A stretch of 5,616 nt of DNA from Pseudomonadota bacterium (GCA_030608745.1 JAUWDQ010000174.1:1-5616); one strand, 5' to 3'; positions 1 to 5,616 are shown, numbered from the stretch's first letter. Notes: generated by a model from the sequence alone, not told the origin. Translations and numbers: made by a program.

Positions 1-272
1 AACTCCCCCAAATACTCTTCCCAGTGGATATCGACCCCTTGGACGTGAGCACCGGGAGGGCCCTTATGGCACCACTCGATCATCTTCTCTACCCCATCCC
101 TCTCCCCTTCGAAGACCGCCTCCACCTTTCCATCCCACCTATTCTTTACCCATCCGGAGACCCGGAGGCGATTGGCCACCTCCTGGATACTATACCGGAA
201 GAAAACCCCCTGAACCCTCCCCCCTACGATAACCCGTGCCCTTGCCTTTTGCGTCCCTTGCTCCTTGTTCAT
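1..272 (-). CDS. acyP: Acylphosphatase, 3' end cut by the window edge
   Basis: Acylphosphatases are small cytosolic enzymes that hydrolyse acyl phosphates (for example carbamoyl or acetyl phosphate) to carboxylate and phosphate. The minus-strand reading starts at the ATG at 272-270 and runs open for 90 codons to the window edge. The family is usually about 90-100 residues, so only a few residues should be missing. The family signature is clear: GGRVQGVFFR at residues 17-26, with the catalytic arginine as R26, then GWVKN at 40-44 with the catalytic asparagine as N44, then DGKVEAVFEG at 47-56. The order and spacing match the ferredoxin-like acylphosphatase fold. The start is fixed by a TGA directly before the ATG in the same frame (275-273). 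The nearest purine-rich ribosome site is weak and rather far upstream. The gene is divergent from the large activase gene, with 179 bp between the two start codons. No promoter for it stands out. Identification is firm; the physiological substrate is unknown. Confidence 0.93.
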   Translation of the reverse strand, partial: MNKEQGTQKARARVIVGGRVQGVFFRYSIQEVANRLRVSGWVKNRWDGKVEAVFEGERDGVEKMIEWCHKGPPGAHVQGVDIHWEEYLGE

Positions 273-367
273 TCAGTTGATCCAACGCTCCATCGGAAAT
301 ACTTTCAGGCGGGTTTTGATAATGCAACAAAATTAGCATAGACCCTCACAAAAAGCAATTGCCCATT

Positions 368-388
368 AATTCCCTTGCAAAGGGAATT
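368..388. repeat. Perfect 9-bp inverted repeat, operator-like
   Basis: The arms AATTCCCTT (368-376) and AAGGGAATT (380-388) are perfect reverse complements separated by GCA. The palindrome covers the -35 hexamer of the promoter for the large activase gene. A symmetric site here is what one expects for a dimeric repressor or other regulator. That is inference from position and symmetry; I do not recognise the motif as belonging to a named regulator. As RNA it would be only a short hairpin with a 3-nt loop and no following U-run, so it is a poor terminator for anything reading right. Confidence 0.6.
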
Positions 389-404
389 TAAAGTTTTATA
401 TAAT
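375..404 (+). promoter_or_regulatory. Sigma-70-type promoter for the large activase gene
   Basis: The -35 element is TTGCAA at 375-380 (four of six to TTGACA). The -10 element is a perfect TATAAT at 399-404, with an 18-bp spacer. The sequence around the -10 box is AT-rich. Transcription should begin near 411, giving a leader of about 40 nt before the start codon at 452. The -35 box lies inside the inverted repeat at 368-388, so a protein bound there would compete with RNA polymerase. Confidence 0.65.
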
Positions 405-438
405 CTTGGATCATCCCGGTAATGAGATGGGGAACTCT

Positions 439-443
439 GGAGG
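439..443 (+). promoter_or_regulatory. Ribosome binding site deciding the start at 452
   Basis: GGAGG at 439-443 lies 8 nt before the ATG at 452, a near-ideal spacing. The in-frame ATG at 446 is only 2 nt away from it. The earlier in-frame ATG at 422 has no purine-rich site upstream and would lie only about 10 nt after the predicted transcript start. This favours 452 as the true start. Confidence 0.7.
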
Positions 444-451
444 ATATGGAG

Positions 452-3400
452 ATGGATGGGTTTTATTTAGGCATCGACGTCGGCTCGGTAAGCGCCAATA
501 CCGTGATCTTGGACAACAATCGAATGGTTGCTGAAGAACACTATACGCGGACCAAGGGGCAACCATTGAGAACGGTTAAAACGATCTTGGAGGAAATATT
601 GGGACGCATTCCCCAGGAGAGTTTTCGGGCGATTTCCTTGACGGGAACGGGCGGAAAACTCCTTGCTGAGCTCCTGGGCGGGCAATTCGTGAACGAAATC
701 ATGGCCCAAGCTAAGGCGGTCTCCTTTCTCCACCCAAAGGTGCGAACAATTATCGACGTGGGGGGCGAGGATTCCAAGCTCATCCTGGTCGACTACGAAG
801 GGACTAATGGAGACTTCAAGATCAGCGATTTCGCCATGAACACCCTTTGCGCAGCCGGCACGGGCTCCTTCTTGGACCAACAGGCTAGCCGTTTGGGCCT
901 GACCATAGAGGAGTTCGGGGAACTGGCCTTGAGGTCGGAGACCCCCCCTCGGATTGCCGGCAGGTGCAGCGTCTTCGCAAAGACGGATATGATTCACTTA
1001 CAGCAGATCGCCACTCCCGACTATGATATCGTTGCCGGCCTCTGTTTCGCCCTGGCCAGGAACTTCAAGAGCAATATCGCAAGGGGGAGGGCTATCGTCA
1101 AACCCGTCTCTTTTCAAGGAGGTGTAGCCGCCAACCTGGGCATGAGGAAGGCATTTCTGGAGGTCTTGGATTTACAGGAGGGAGAACTGATTATACCCAA
1201 ATACTATGCCTCTATGGGGGCCATTGGCGCCGGCTTGATGACCATGGAAGATGAGGCCTTCGATCACCCCTTCATCGGCGTGGAAAGGCTTGAGGACTAC
1301 ATCAATCACCACAGAGAGGAGAGAGCGAGCCTGGAAAAACTCTCCCTATCGGAGATTCACCTGAAAACCATGGGAAAGGGTGTTGAGATTCCTCTCCAGG
1401 GTAAAAAGTTCAATGCATATCTGGGCTTGGATGTGGGCTCCATTAGTACCAATCTGGTGGTCATCGATGAAGATAAAAACGTGCTGGCAAAGCAATACCT
1501 CATGACGGCGGGCAGACCTATCGAGGCTATAAGAAAAGGGCTCAAAGAGATAGGAGATGAGATCGGAGATCGAGTGCGCATAAGGGGATGCGGGACAACT
1601 GGATCCGGAAGGTATCTCACTGCCGATTTTGTCGGGGCCGACATCGTCCGAAACGAGATTACATCTCAGGCAACAGCCGCGGCACACATTGACCCCCATG
1701 TAGACACCATCTTCGAAATTGGGGGGCAGGATTCGAAGTACATAAGTCTCGAAAACGGCGTAGTCGTGGACTTCGAGATGAATAAGGTATGTGCTGCGGG
1801 AACGGGCTCCTTCTTGGAGGAGCAGGCGGAGAAACTGGATATCTCCATAAAGGAAGAGTTCGGGACATTGGCCCTGCAGGCCCAACAGCCCATCAGGATG
1901 GGGGAGAGGTGTACCGTCTTCATCGAGTCAGATCTGGTACACCATCAACAACGAGCCGCCAGGACCGACGACCTTGTGGCGGGATTGAGTTACTCCATCG
2001 TCCAAAATTACCTCAACCGGGTAGTGGGGGAAAAACGGATCGGGAACCGTATCTTCTTCCAGGGGGGTACGGCCTTCAACAAGGGGGTAGTGTCTGCCTT
2101 CGAGAGGTGGCTTGGGAAGGATATCGTCGTTCCCGAGAACCACGATGTTACCGGGGCCATCGGGGTTGCCATCCTGGCCAAAGAAGAAAGGACCTGGGAG
2201 GAAAGCACTTTTAAGGGGTTTGATCTCAGCAAAAGGAAATACGAGCTTACTACCTTCGAATGTAAGGGCTGTCCTAATATGTGCTTAATCCGCAAGGTGA
2301 GCATCGAGGGGGAGAAGCCGCTCTTTTACGGAAGCAGGTGCGAGAAGTATGACGTCATCAAAAGGAGTAAGGGCGGGGACCTACCGGATTTCTTCGCCGA
2401 AAGGGAAAAACTCCTCTTCGCCTCCTACGAGAGGGAGGAGGACCTGCCCGAGGATGCTCCGGTCATCGGTATTCCCCGGATTCTTCATTTTCATGAGCTT
2501 CTTCCCTTCTGGAAAGCATTCTTTACGGAATTGGGTTATCGAGTTGTCCTTTCAGACTCCTCCAATAAGGAGCTCATCCGAGAGGGAGTGGAGACCATTG
2601 TGGCCGAGACCTGCTTCCCCATCAAGGTAGCCCATGGTCACGTCCTCAATCTCCTGAAGCAAGGCATCAAGGATATCTTCATTCCCAGTGTCATCAACAT
2701 CAAATCCCCTGACCCCGAAATCGAGCTCACCCAAACCTGTCCCTACATTCAATCCTTTCCCTATGCGGGGAAATCGTCTATCGACTTCAACCAGTATGGG
2801 GCCAGAGTCCTCCAACCCATCATCCACTTCGGGTGGGAGAGAGGTCACCTGGAAAAGGAGTTGGTCCGGTTCGGAAGGGAGTTGAAACGGAGCGCTTCCA
2901 CGGTGAAGAAGGCCTTTGCCAAGGCCGAGGCAAATCAGAAGAAGTTCTACGATACCTTGATCCAGAGGGGAAAAGAAGTCTTGGAGGGGCTGAAACCCGG
3001 AGAAAAGGCGATGGTGATCGTGGGGCGGCCCTATAACAGTTGCGATTCCGGAATCAACCTCGAAGTTCCCAAAAAACTCCGGGAGTTGGGGGTACTTGCC
3101 CTTCCCATGGACTACCTCCCCTTGGATTCGGCTTCCCACAAGGAGGGGATAAAGGAGATGTATTGGCGTTACGGACAGAAGATCCTGAGCGCCGCCCACC
3201 TTATTAGAGAGAACCCGGAACTCCATCCGGTTTTCATCAGCAACTTCGGCTGTGGCCCGGACTCCTTCATCCTCCATTTCTTCCGGGATACTCTGAGGGG
3301 CAAACCCTTTTTGCAATTGGAGATCGACGAGCATAGCGCGGATGCAGGGGTGATTACTCGATGCGAGGCCTTCCTGGACAGCCTTAAGCATGCCAAAGAA

Positions 3401-4645
3401 GGGTTGGAGGAGAAAATCCGCAGGCCATTGAAGACCGATACCACGAGGAAGATCTATATCCCATACATGTGCGATCATTCCTATGCATTTGCAGCTGCCT
3501 TTGAGGCCTGCGGCATTTCAGCGGATGTATTCCCCGAGTCCGATGAGGAGACCCTCTTCTGGGGGAGGAAGATGACCTCCGGTAAGGAGTGCTATCCCTG
3601 CACTCTCACTACAGGGGACATGGTAAAGCTGGTGAGGGATCCCAATTTCGACCGGGACAGGGCCGCACTATTCATGCCCTCGGGAAATGGTCCCTGCAGG
3701 TTTGGTCAATACAATCGCTTTCAGCGCATCGTTCTGGATGAGCTTGGATTTGACGACGTTCCCATCTACTCACCAAACCAGGACGAAAACCTCTACACGG
3801 ATTTGGGGATCATGGGCTCCAAATTCACCCGATTGGGATGGCAGGCCCTTGTCGCCGTGGACTTGCTGATCAAAAAGCTCCTGGAAACAAGGCCATACGA
3901 GAGGAATAAGGGTGAGACCGACAGGGTATACCGGGAATGCCTGGATTTGATCTGCGAGGCCATCAAGGATGAAGGTGATCAAGAGGGGGCCTTGGAGGAG
4001 GTCCGGGATAAGCTCGATGGGGTTGCAGTGGAGGCACCAGGCACAAGGCCCCTGATCGGGATCGTCGGCGAGATTTACGTTCGTTCCAACCGGTTCTCCA
4101 ACGAGGATGTGATCCCAAAGATCGAACAATTCGGTGGGGAAGCATGGCTTTCGCCGGTTTCGGAATGGATCCTTTACATCAACGCCATGGGGAAGAGACA
4201 CAGCCTAAGGCACAAGACCTTCTCCACCCTCTTGAAAATCTTCCTCACGGATTACTACCAGAAAAAGGATGAACATCGCCTGACGAAGATCTTCAGGGGA
4301 TATCTCAGAAACCTCCATGAGCCAACGGTAAAATCGATCCTGAAACAGGCAAGGCCCTATCTCCACGATTCCTTTGAGGGCGAGGCGGTCTTGAGCGTCG
4401 GACGCACTGCCGATTTCGCCCATTCGGGGTGCAGCGGAGTGGTCAACGTTATGCCTTTCACCTGCATGCCGGGGACAATAGTCAGCGCAATCCTGAAGCG
4501 GTATCGGGAGGAGAATAACAATCTCCCAATCCTCAATATGGCGTACGATGGTCAGGAACAGACCAATACCCTAACCCGCCTTGAGGCCTTCATGTACCAG
4601 GCCAAGCAGTTCCGGGAGAAGAATCTGCCCAGGAGCCGGAGGTAA
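452..4645 (+). CDS. Giant fused 2-hydroxyacyl-CoA dehydratase activase (two ATPase domains + DUF2229/COG3580 + COG3581/HgdB-like)
   Basis: This 1397-residue protein, probably cytosolic, fuses parts that are separate in classical systems (numbering from the ATG at 452). ATPase copy 1, about 5-275: GIDVGS at 7-12, TGTGG at 64-68, DVGGEDSK at 102-109, CAAGTGSF from C133, GRC with C172, FQGG at 221-224. ATPase copy 2, about 322-575: D327 in GLDVGS, GGQDSK at 424-429, C447, C487, QGG at 537-539. These are the phosphate- and adenosine-binding motifs of ASKHA ATPases and the cysteine pair that holds the [4Fe-4S] cluster in HgdC-type activators. Next is CX2CX3C (C604, C607, C611) plus C630, then a DUF2229/COG3580-like part (about 630-975; C721, C763, C864, FGCGPDS with C934, DEHSADAG). 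The C-terminal COG3581/HgdB-like part (about 1000-1397) has C1007, CYPC at 1047-1050, GPC at C1082 and C1327/C1338. Family knowledge implies ATP-driven low-potential electron transfer to a reductase-like site. The substrate is unknown. The length fits the fused family of about 1400 residues. An ATG at 422 would add 10 residues, but has no ribosome site. Confidence 0.93.
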   Translation: MDGFYLGIDVGSVSANTVILDNNRMVAEEHYTRTKGQPLRTVKTILEEILGRIPQESFRAISLTGTGGKLLAELLGGQFVNEIMAQAKAVSFLHPKVRTIIDVGGEDSKLILVDYEGTNGDFKISDFAMNTLCAAGTGSFLDQQASRLGLTIEEFGELALRSETPPRIAGRCSVFAKTDMIHLQQIATPDYDIVAGLCFALARNFKSNIARGRAIVKPVSFQGGVAANLGMRKAFLEVLDLQEGELIIPKYYASMGAIGAGLMTMEDEAFDHPFIGVERLEDYINHHREERASLEKLSLSEIHLKTMGKGVEIPLQGKKFNAYLGLDVGSISTNLVVIDEDKNVLAKQYLMTAGRPIEAIRKGLKEIGDEIGDRVRIRGCGTTGSGRYLTADFVGADIVRNEITSQATAAAHIDPHVDTIFEIGGQDSKYISLENGVVVDFEMNKVCAAGTGSFLEEQAEKLDISIKEEFGTLALQAQQPIRMGERCTVFIESDLVHHQQRAARTDDLVAGLSYSIVQNYLNRVVGEKRIGNRIFFQGGTAFNKGVVSAFERWLGKDIVVPENHDVTGAIGVAILAKEERTWEESTFKGFDLSKRKYELTTFECKGCPNMCLIRKVSIEGEKPLFYGSRCEKYDVIKRSKGGDLPDFFAEREKLLFASYEREEDLPEDAPVIGIPRILHFHELLPFWKAFFTELGYRVVLSDSSNKELIREGVETIVAETCFPIKVAHGHVLNLLKQGIKDIFIPSVINIKSPDPEIELTQTCPYIQSFPYAGKSSIDFNQYGARVLQPIIHFGWERGHLEKELVRFGRELKRSASTVKKAFAKAEANQKKFYDTLIQRGKEVLEGLKPGEKAMVIVGRPYNSCDSGINLEVPKKLRELGVLALPMDYLPLDSASHKEGIKEMYWRYGQKILSAAHLIRENPELHPVFISNFGCGPDSFILHFFRDTLRGKPFLQLEIDEHSADAGVITRCEAFLDSLKHAKEGLEEKIRRPLKTDTTRKIYIPYMCDHSYAFAAAFEACGISADVFPESDEETLFWGRKMTSGKECYPCTLTTGDMVKLVRDPNFDRDRAALFMPSGNGPCRFGQYNRFQRIVLDELGFDDVPIYSPNQDENLYTDLGIMGSKFTRLGWQALVAVDLLIKKLLETRPYERNKGETDRVYRECLDLICEAIKDEGDQEGALEEVRDKLDGVAVEAPGTRPLIGIVGEIYVRSNRFSNEDVIPKIEQFGGEAWLSPVSEWILYINAMGKRHSLRHKTFSTLLKIFLTDYYQKKDEHRLTKIFRGYLRNLHEPTVKSILKQARPYLHDSFEGEAVLSVGRTADFAHSGCSGVVNVMPFTCMPGTIVSAILKRYREENNNLPILNMAYDGQEQTNTLTRLEAFMYQAKQFREKNLPRSRR

Positions 4646-4765
4646 CTATGTTGGCCTGGGATTAAACCGAGGCTGGTGAACGTATGTAATCTATTTGGGC
4701 GGCGGATGGAGAGGAAATCCTTCCTGAGATCTCCGAAAAACTGGGAAAACGAGCTCTAAGCGGGG

Positions 4766-4806
4766 TGCGGTTCTGCAGTGTTGCAGTCATGCGGTTAAGG
4801 CAGTGT
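4766..4806. repeat. Imperfect direct repeat, two units, about 24-bp period
   Basis: Unit 1 (4766-4781) reads TGCGGTT, CT, GCAGTGT. Unit 2 (4790-4806) reads TGCGGTT, AAG, GCAGTGT. The two 7-bp blocks are identical and only the 2-3 nt between them differ. Unit 1 overlaps the left arm of the inverted repeat at 4769-4834. Two units are too few for a CRISPR array. It may be an old small duplication. Confidence 0.4.
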
Positions 4807-4834
4807 AGATTCTGAGTCAAGTTGGTGCAGAACC
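4769..4834. repeat. 9-bp inverted repeat with 48-nt spacer
   Basis: GGTTCTGCA (4769-4777) and TGCAGAACC (4826-4834) are perfect reverse complements enclosing 48 nt. In RNA this would be a stem closing a large loop. It lies in the non-coding gap between convergent genes, where a 3' structure or bidirectional processing site is plausible. No T-run follows on either side within a few bases, so it is not a standard intrinsic terminator. Function unknown. Confidence 0.45.
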
Positions 4835-4915
4835 ATTGCTCCAGCTTTAGAATGGTCGAAAAAATATTTTGAGCAGCGAAGAGCGAGGTTTTCCATTGAT
4901 CTCTTCACCATCTCC

Positions 4916-5284
4916 CTACATCCAGGATAGGACGACCATTCCCAGGAGGACCATGATGAGCCCCCATAATCGATACGTCCTATCCTGAGCCGATTTGAAC
5001 CACCAGTCGAATAAGGCCTTTATGTGGCCACGCGGGCCAAACAAGAAGTAAACTCCCTTTACGATGGCCAGAAGGCCCAGGATAAGGATAAACCAAGAGG
5101 CACCGCTTGCCCTTGCGGCGAGGATCAGAAGAATGCCAACGCCCATGGGAATGAAGGCCAGGAATTTCGGGTTCACTTTGGCCATGGAATTCCCCAGAAA
5201 ACGGCGGCTCTCCTCCGTGTAGAGGATGAATAAGGTGCCTGCTGCAATCCAGAAAAAGGCTAAACCGTATAAAACCCAAATCAT
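4916..5284 (-). CDS. Small four-helix membrane protein of unknown function
   Basis: The minus-strand ATG at 5284-5282 opens 122 codons ending in TAG at 4918-4916. AGGGGG (5298-5293) lies 8 nt upstream, a usable ribosome site. Hydrophobic segments suggest four helices at about residues 1-22, 39-57, 63-82 and 104-121. Polar loops hold TEESRRF at 23-29 and GPRGHIKALFDWWFKSAQDR at 83-102. The two halves look alike: helix, charged loop, helix, each about 50 residues (7-55 and 70-119). This suggests an internal duplication of a two-helix unit, loosely reminiscent of DUF2065/YjeT-type small membrane proteins. That resemblance is by eye only. No catalytic or metal-binding motif is visible. It converges on the activase gene with a 270-bp gap, so it is not in the same operon. 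Membrane location is well supported; a role cannot be named. Confidence 0.8.
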   Translation of the reverse strand: MIWVLYGLAFFWIAAGTLFILYTEESRRFLGNSMAKVNPKFLAFIPMGVGILLILAARASGASWFILILGLLAIVKGVYFLFGPRGHIKALFDWWFKSAQDRTYRLWGLIMVLLGMVVLSWM

Positions 5285-5367
5285 GAATATTTCCCCCTTG
5301 CTTATGAGTTCAATAACTGGATGGATATGCTACAACGGAAATGGGCCACCCATCTTGGTTATTGATT

Positions 5368-5376
5368 CTTATACCA
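5368..5376 (-). promoter_or_regulatory. Candidate extended -10 promoter for the membrane protein gene
   Basis: Read on the minus strand, 5376-5368 is TGGTATAAG, an extended -10 element (TG, one base, TATAAG; five of six to TATAAT). No good -35 hexamer lies at the usual distance upstream. Transcription would start near 5361 and give a leader of about 77 nt to the ATG at 5284. Tentative. Confidence 0.3.
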
Positions 5377-5475
5377 TCATTTTATCCTGAGGGGAAGCGG
5401 ATTAAAAGACAAAAAATTCATTTTCCTCATATCTCAGTAGAGAAATGGTCGGATAGAGGATAAACTTTGTGCATA

Positions 5476-5493
5476 CCTTTTGATAAGAAAAGG
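5476..5493. repeat. 6-bp inverted repeat upstream of the right-hand gene
   Basis: CCTTTT (5476-5481) and AAAAGG (5488-5493) are reverse complements around GATAAG. The site lies about 50 nt before the ATG at 5544, where an operator or leader hairpin could sit. It is short enough to occur by chance. Confidence 0.3.
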
Positions 5494-5534
5494 CCTTGAG
5501 AGATTTCCAACTGTAACCAATGGGAGCATGAAAT

Positions 5535-5540
5535 GGAGGG
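5535..5540 (+). promoter_or_regulatory. Ribosome binding site for the right-edge gene
   Basis: GGAGGG at 5535-5540 lies 3-4 nt before the ATG at 5544. The spacing is short but usable. It is the main reason for choosing this ATG over the one at 5528, which is in another frame and has its purine run only 1-2 nt away. Confidence 0.45.
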
Positions 5541-5543
5541 AAT

Positions 5544-5616
5544 ATGCACGGGAAAAAGGCATCCGGCATCGATGGTCATCCCGAACAGTGGGTAGAGGAG
5601 AGGATAAAGGCCTTTA
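5544..5616 (+). CDS. Probable start of an unrecognised gene, cut by the window edge
   Basis: From the ATG at 5544 the frame is open for 24 codons to the end of the window. The peptide begins MHGKKASGIDGHPEQW and continues VEERIKAF. The second part has the charge pattern of an amphipathic helix, which looks more like real protein than the overlapping frame from the ATG at 5528. A GGAGGG ribosome site lies just upstream. It is divergent from the membrane protein gene. I do not recognise a family from so short a piece. The main alternative is a chance open frame in an intergenic region. Confidence 0.45.
   Translation, partial: MHGKKASGIDGHPEQWVEERIKAF

Larger units (their letters stand above)
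4646..4915. other. Intergenic region between convergent genes, possible gene remnant
   Basis: These 270 bases separate the activase stop from the stop of the minus-strand membrane protein. No intact gene is visible. I looked for a rho-independent terminator in both directions and found no clean stem followed by a T-run. The nearest is a bulged stem around 4708-4734 (GGAG, AGGAA, ATCC loop, TTCCT, bulge, CTCC) followed only by GAAAAAC. GGAGG at 4638-4642, overlapping the activase stop, is followed 5 nt later by an ATG (4648) that opens only five codons before TAA. The same frame continues through a second TAA (4687-4689) into 42 open codons that read like protein, ending at TGA 4816-4818. This may be a decayed small gene; see findings. 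The rest has an inverted and a direct repeat listed separately. Confidence 0.5.
5285..5543. other. Intergenic region between divergent genes
   Basis: This stretch lies between the start of the minus-strand membrane gene and the probable plus-strand gene at 5544. It is more AT-rich than the flanking genes and has no convincing reading frame. It contains the candidate minus-strand promoter at 5368-5376, a possible RNA stem (TGAGGGGAA at 5388-5396 with TTTTCCTCA at 5421-5429, two G-U pairs, 24-nt loop), and a short inverted repeat at 5476-5493. I see no convincing plus-strand promoter, either sigma-70 or sigma-54 type. Confidence 0.5.

Noticed and set aside
24..341. Plus-strand open frame of 105 codons at the left edge
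   Set aside because: It lies opposite the acylphosphatase gene, whose catalytic motifs are unmistakable, and its proline- and leucine-rich translation matches nothing.
2552..3478. Minus-strand open frame of 308 codons inside the activase gene
   Set aside because: It is fully antisense to conserved coding sequence, and its translation has the look of a shadow frame with no recognisable motif. The other antisense and overlapping frames inside 452-4645 are rejected for the same reason.
4708..4734. Stem behind the activase gene as a rho-independent terminator
   Set aside because: The stem is bulged and AT-containing, and it is followed by GAAAAAC rather than a T-run.
4858..4870. A/T-rich palindrome AAAATATTTT as a bidirectional terminator
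   Set aside because: There is a T-run on both strands, but no GC-rich stem directly before it on either side.
5024..5233. Plus-strand open frame of 69 codons
   Set aside because: It is antisense to the membrane protein gene, which has a good ribosome site and clear transmembrane helices. The plus-strand frame has neither.
4980..5279. Second minus-strand frame of 99 codons
   Set aside because: It overlaps the membrane protein in another frame and lacks regular hydrophobic segments.
5304..5390. Plus-strand open frame of 28 codons
   Set aside because: It has no ribosome site (upstream is CCCCCTTGCTT), is very short, and overlaps the promoter area of the membrane gene.
5528..5616. Alternative start ATG at 5528 for the right-edge gene
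   Set aside because: Its purine-rich site is too close and its translation is arginine- and tryptophan-heavy. The overlapping frame from 5544 has a better ribosome site and more protein-like sequence.
5605..5616. 12-bp perfect palindrome TAAAGGCCTTTA at the right edge
   Set aside because: It probably lies inside coding sequence, has no spacer or partner site, and AAGGCCTT-like stretches recur here by base composition.

Overview
The window looks like a stretch of chromosome from an anaerobic bacterium. The main reason is the 4.2-kb gene in the middle, which encodes a very large protein of the 2-hydroxyacyl-CoA dehydratase / benzoyl-CoA reductase activator superfamily. This oxygen-sensitive iron-sulfur chemistry is typical of Desulfobacterota (former Deltaproteobacteria), Clostridia and related anaerobes. 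By eye the base composition is moderate to slightly GC-rich in the genes. I lean to a Desulfobacterota-like host, but that is inference. There is no rRNA, tRNA, CRISPR array, phage gene or transposase.

Layout. (1) 1-272, minus strand: an acylphosphatase gene whose last few codons lie beyond the left edge. (2) 273-451: a divergent control region. It holds a good sigma-70 type promoter reading right (TTGCAA, 18 nt, TATAAT), a perfect 9-bp inverted repeat covering its -35 box, and a strong GGAGG ribosome site that places the start of the next gene at 452. (3) 452-4645, plus strand: one polypeptide of 1397 residues. It has two ASKHA-type ATPase (HgdC/BadF-like) domains in tandem, a cysteine cluster, a DUF2229/COG3580-like region and a COG3581/HgdB-like region. 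(4) 4646-4915: a non-coding stretch between convergent genes, with an inverted repeat, an imperfect direct repeat and possibly the remains of a small gene. (5) 4916-5284, minus strand: a 122-residue membrane protein with four predicted helices that look like a doubled two-helix unit. (6) 5285-5543: intergenic. (7) 5544 to the right edge, plus strand: the first 24 codons of a probable unrecognised gene.

How the parts work together. The large gene appears to stand alone under its own promoter, with no dehydratase subunit or electron donor gene in view. Classical activators are homodimers that share one [4Fe-4S] cluster through two cysteines per subunit. Here both ATPase copies keep both cysteines, so one chain could form an internal pseudo-dimer and carry its own reductase-like half. 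The acylphosphatase is transcribed away from it and the membrane protein towards it. Nothing in the sequence shows that either belongs to the same pathway.
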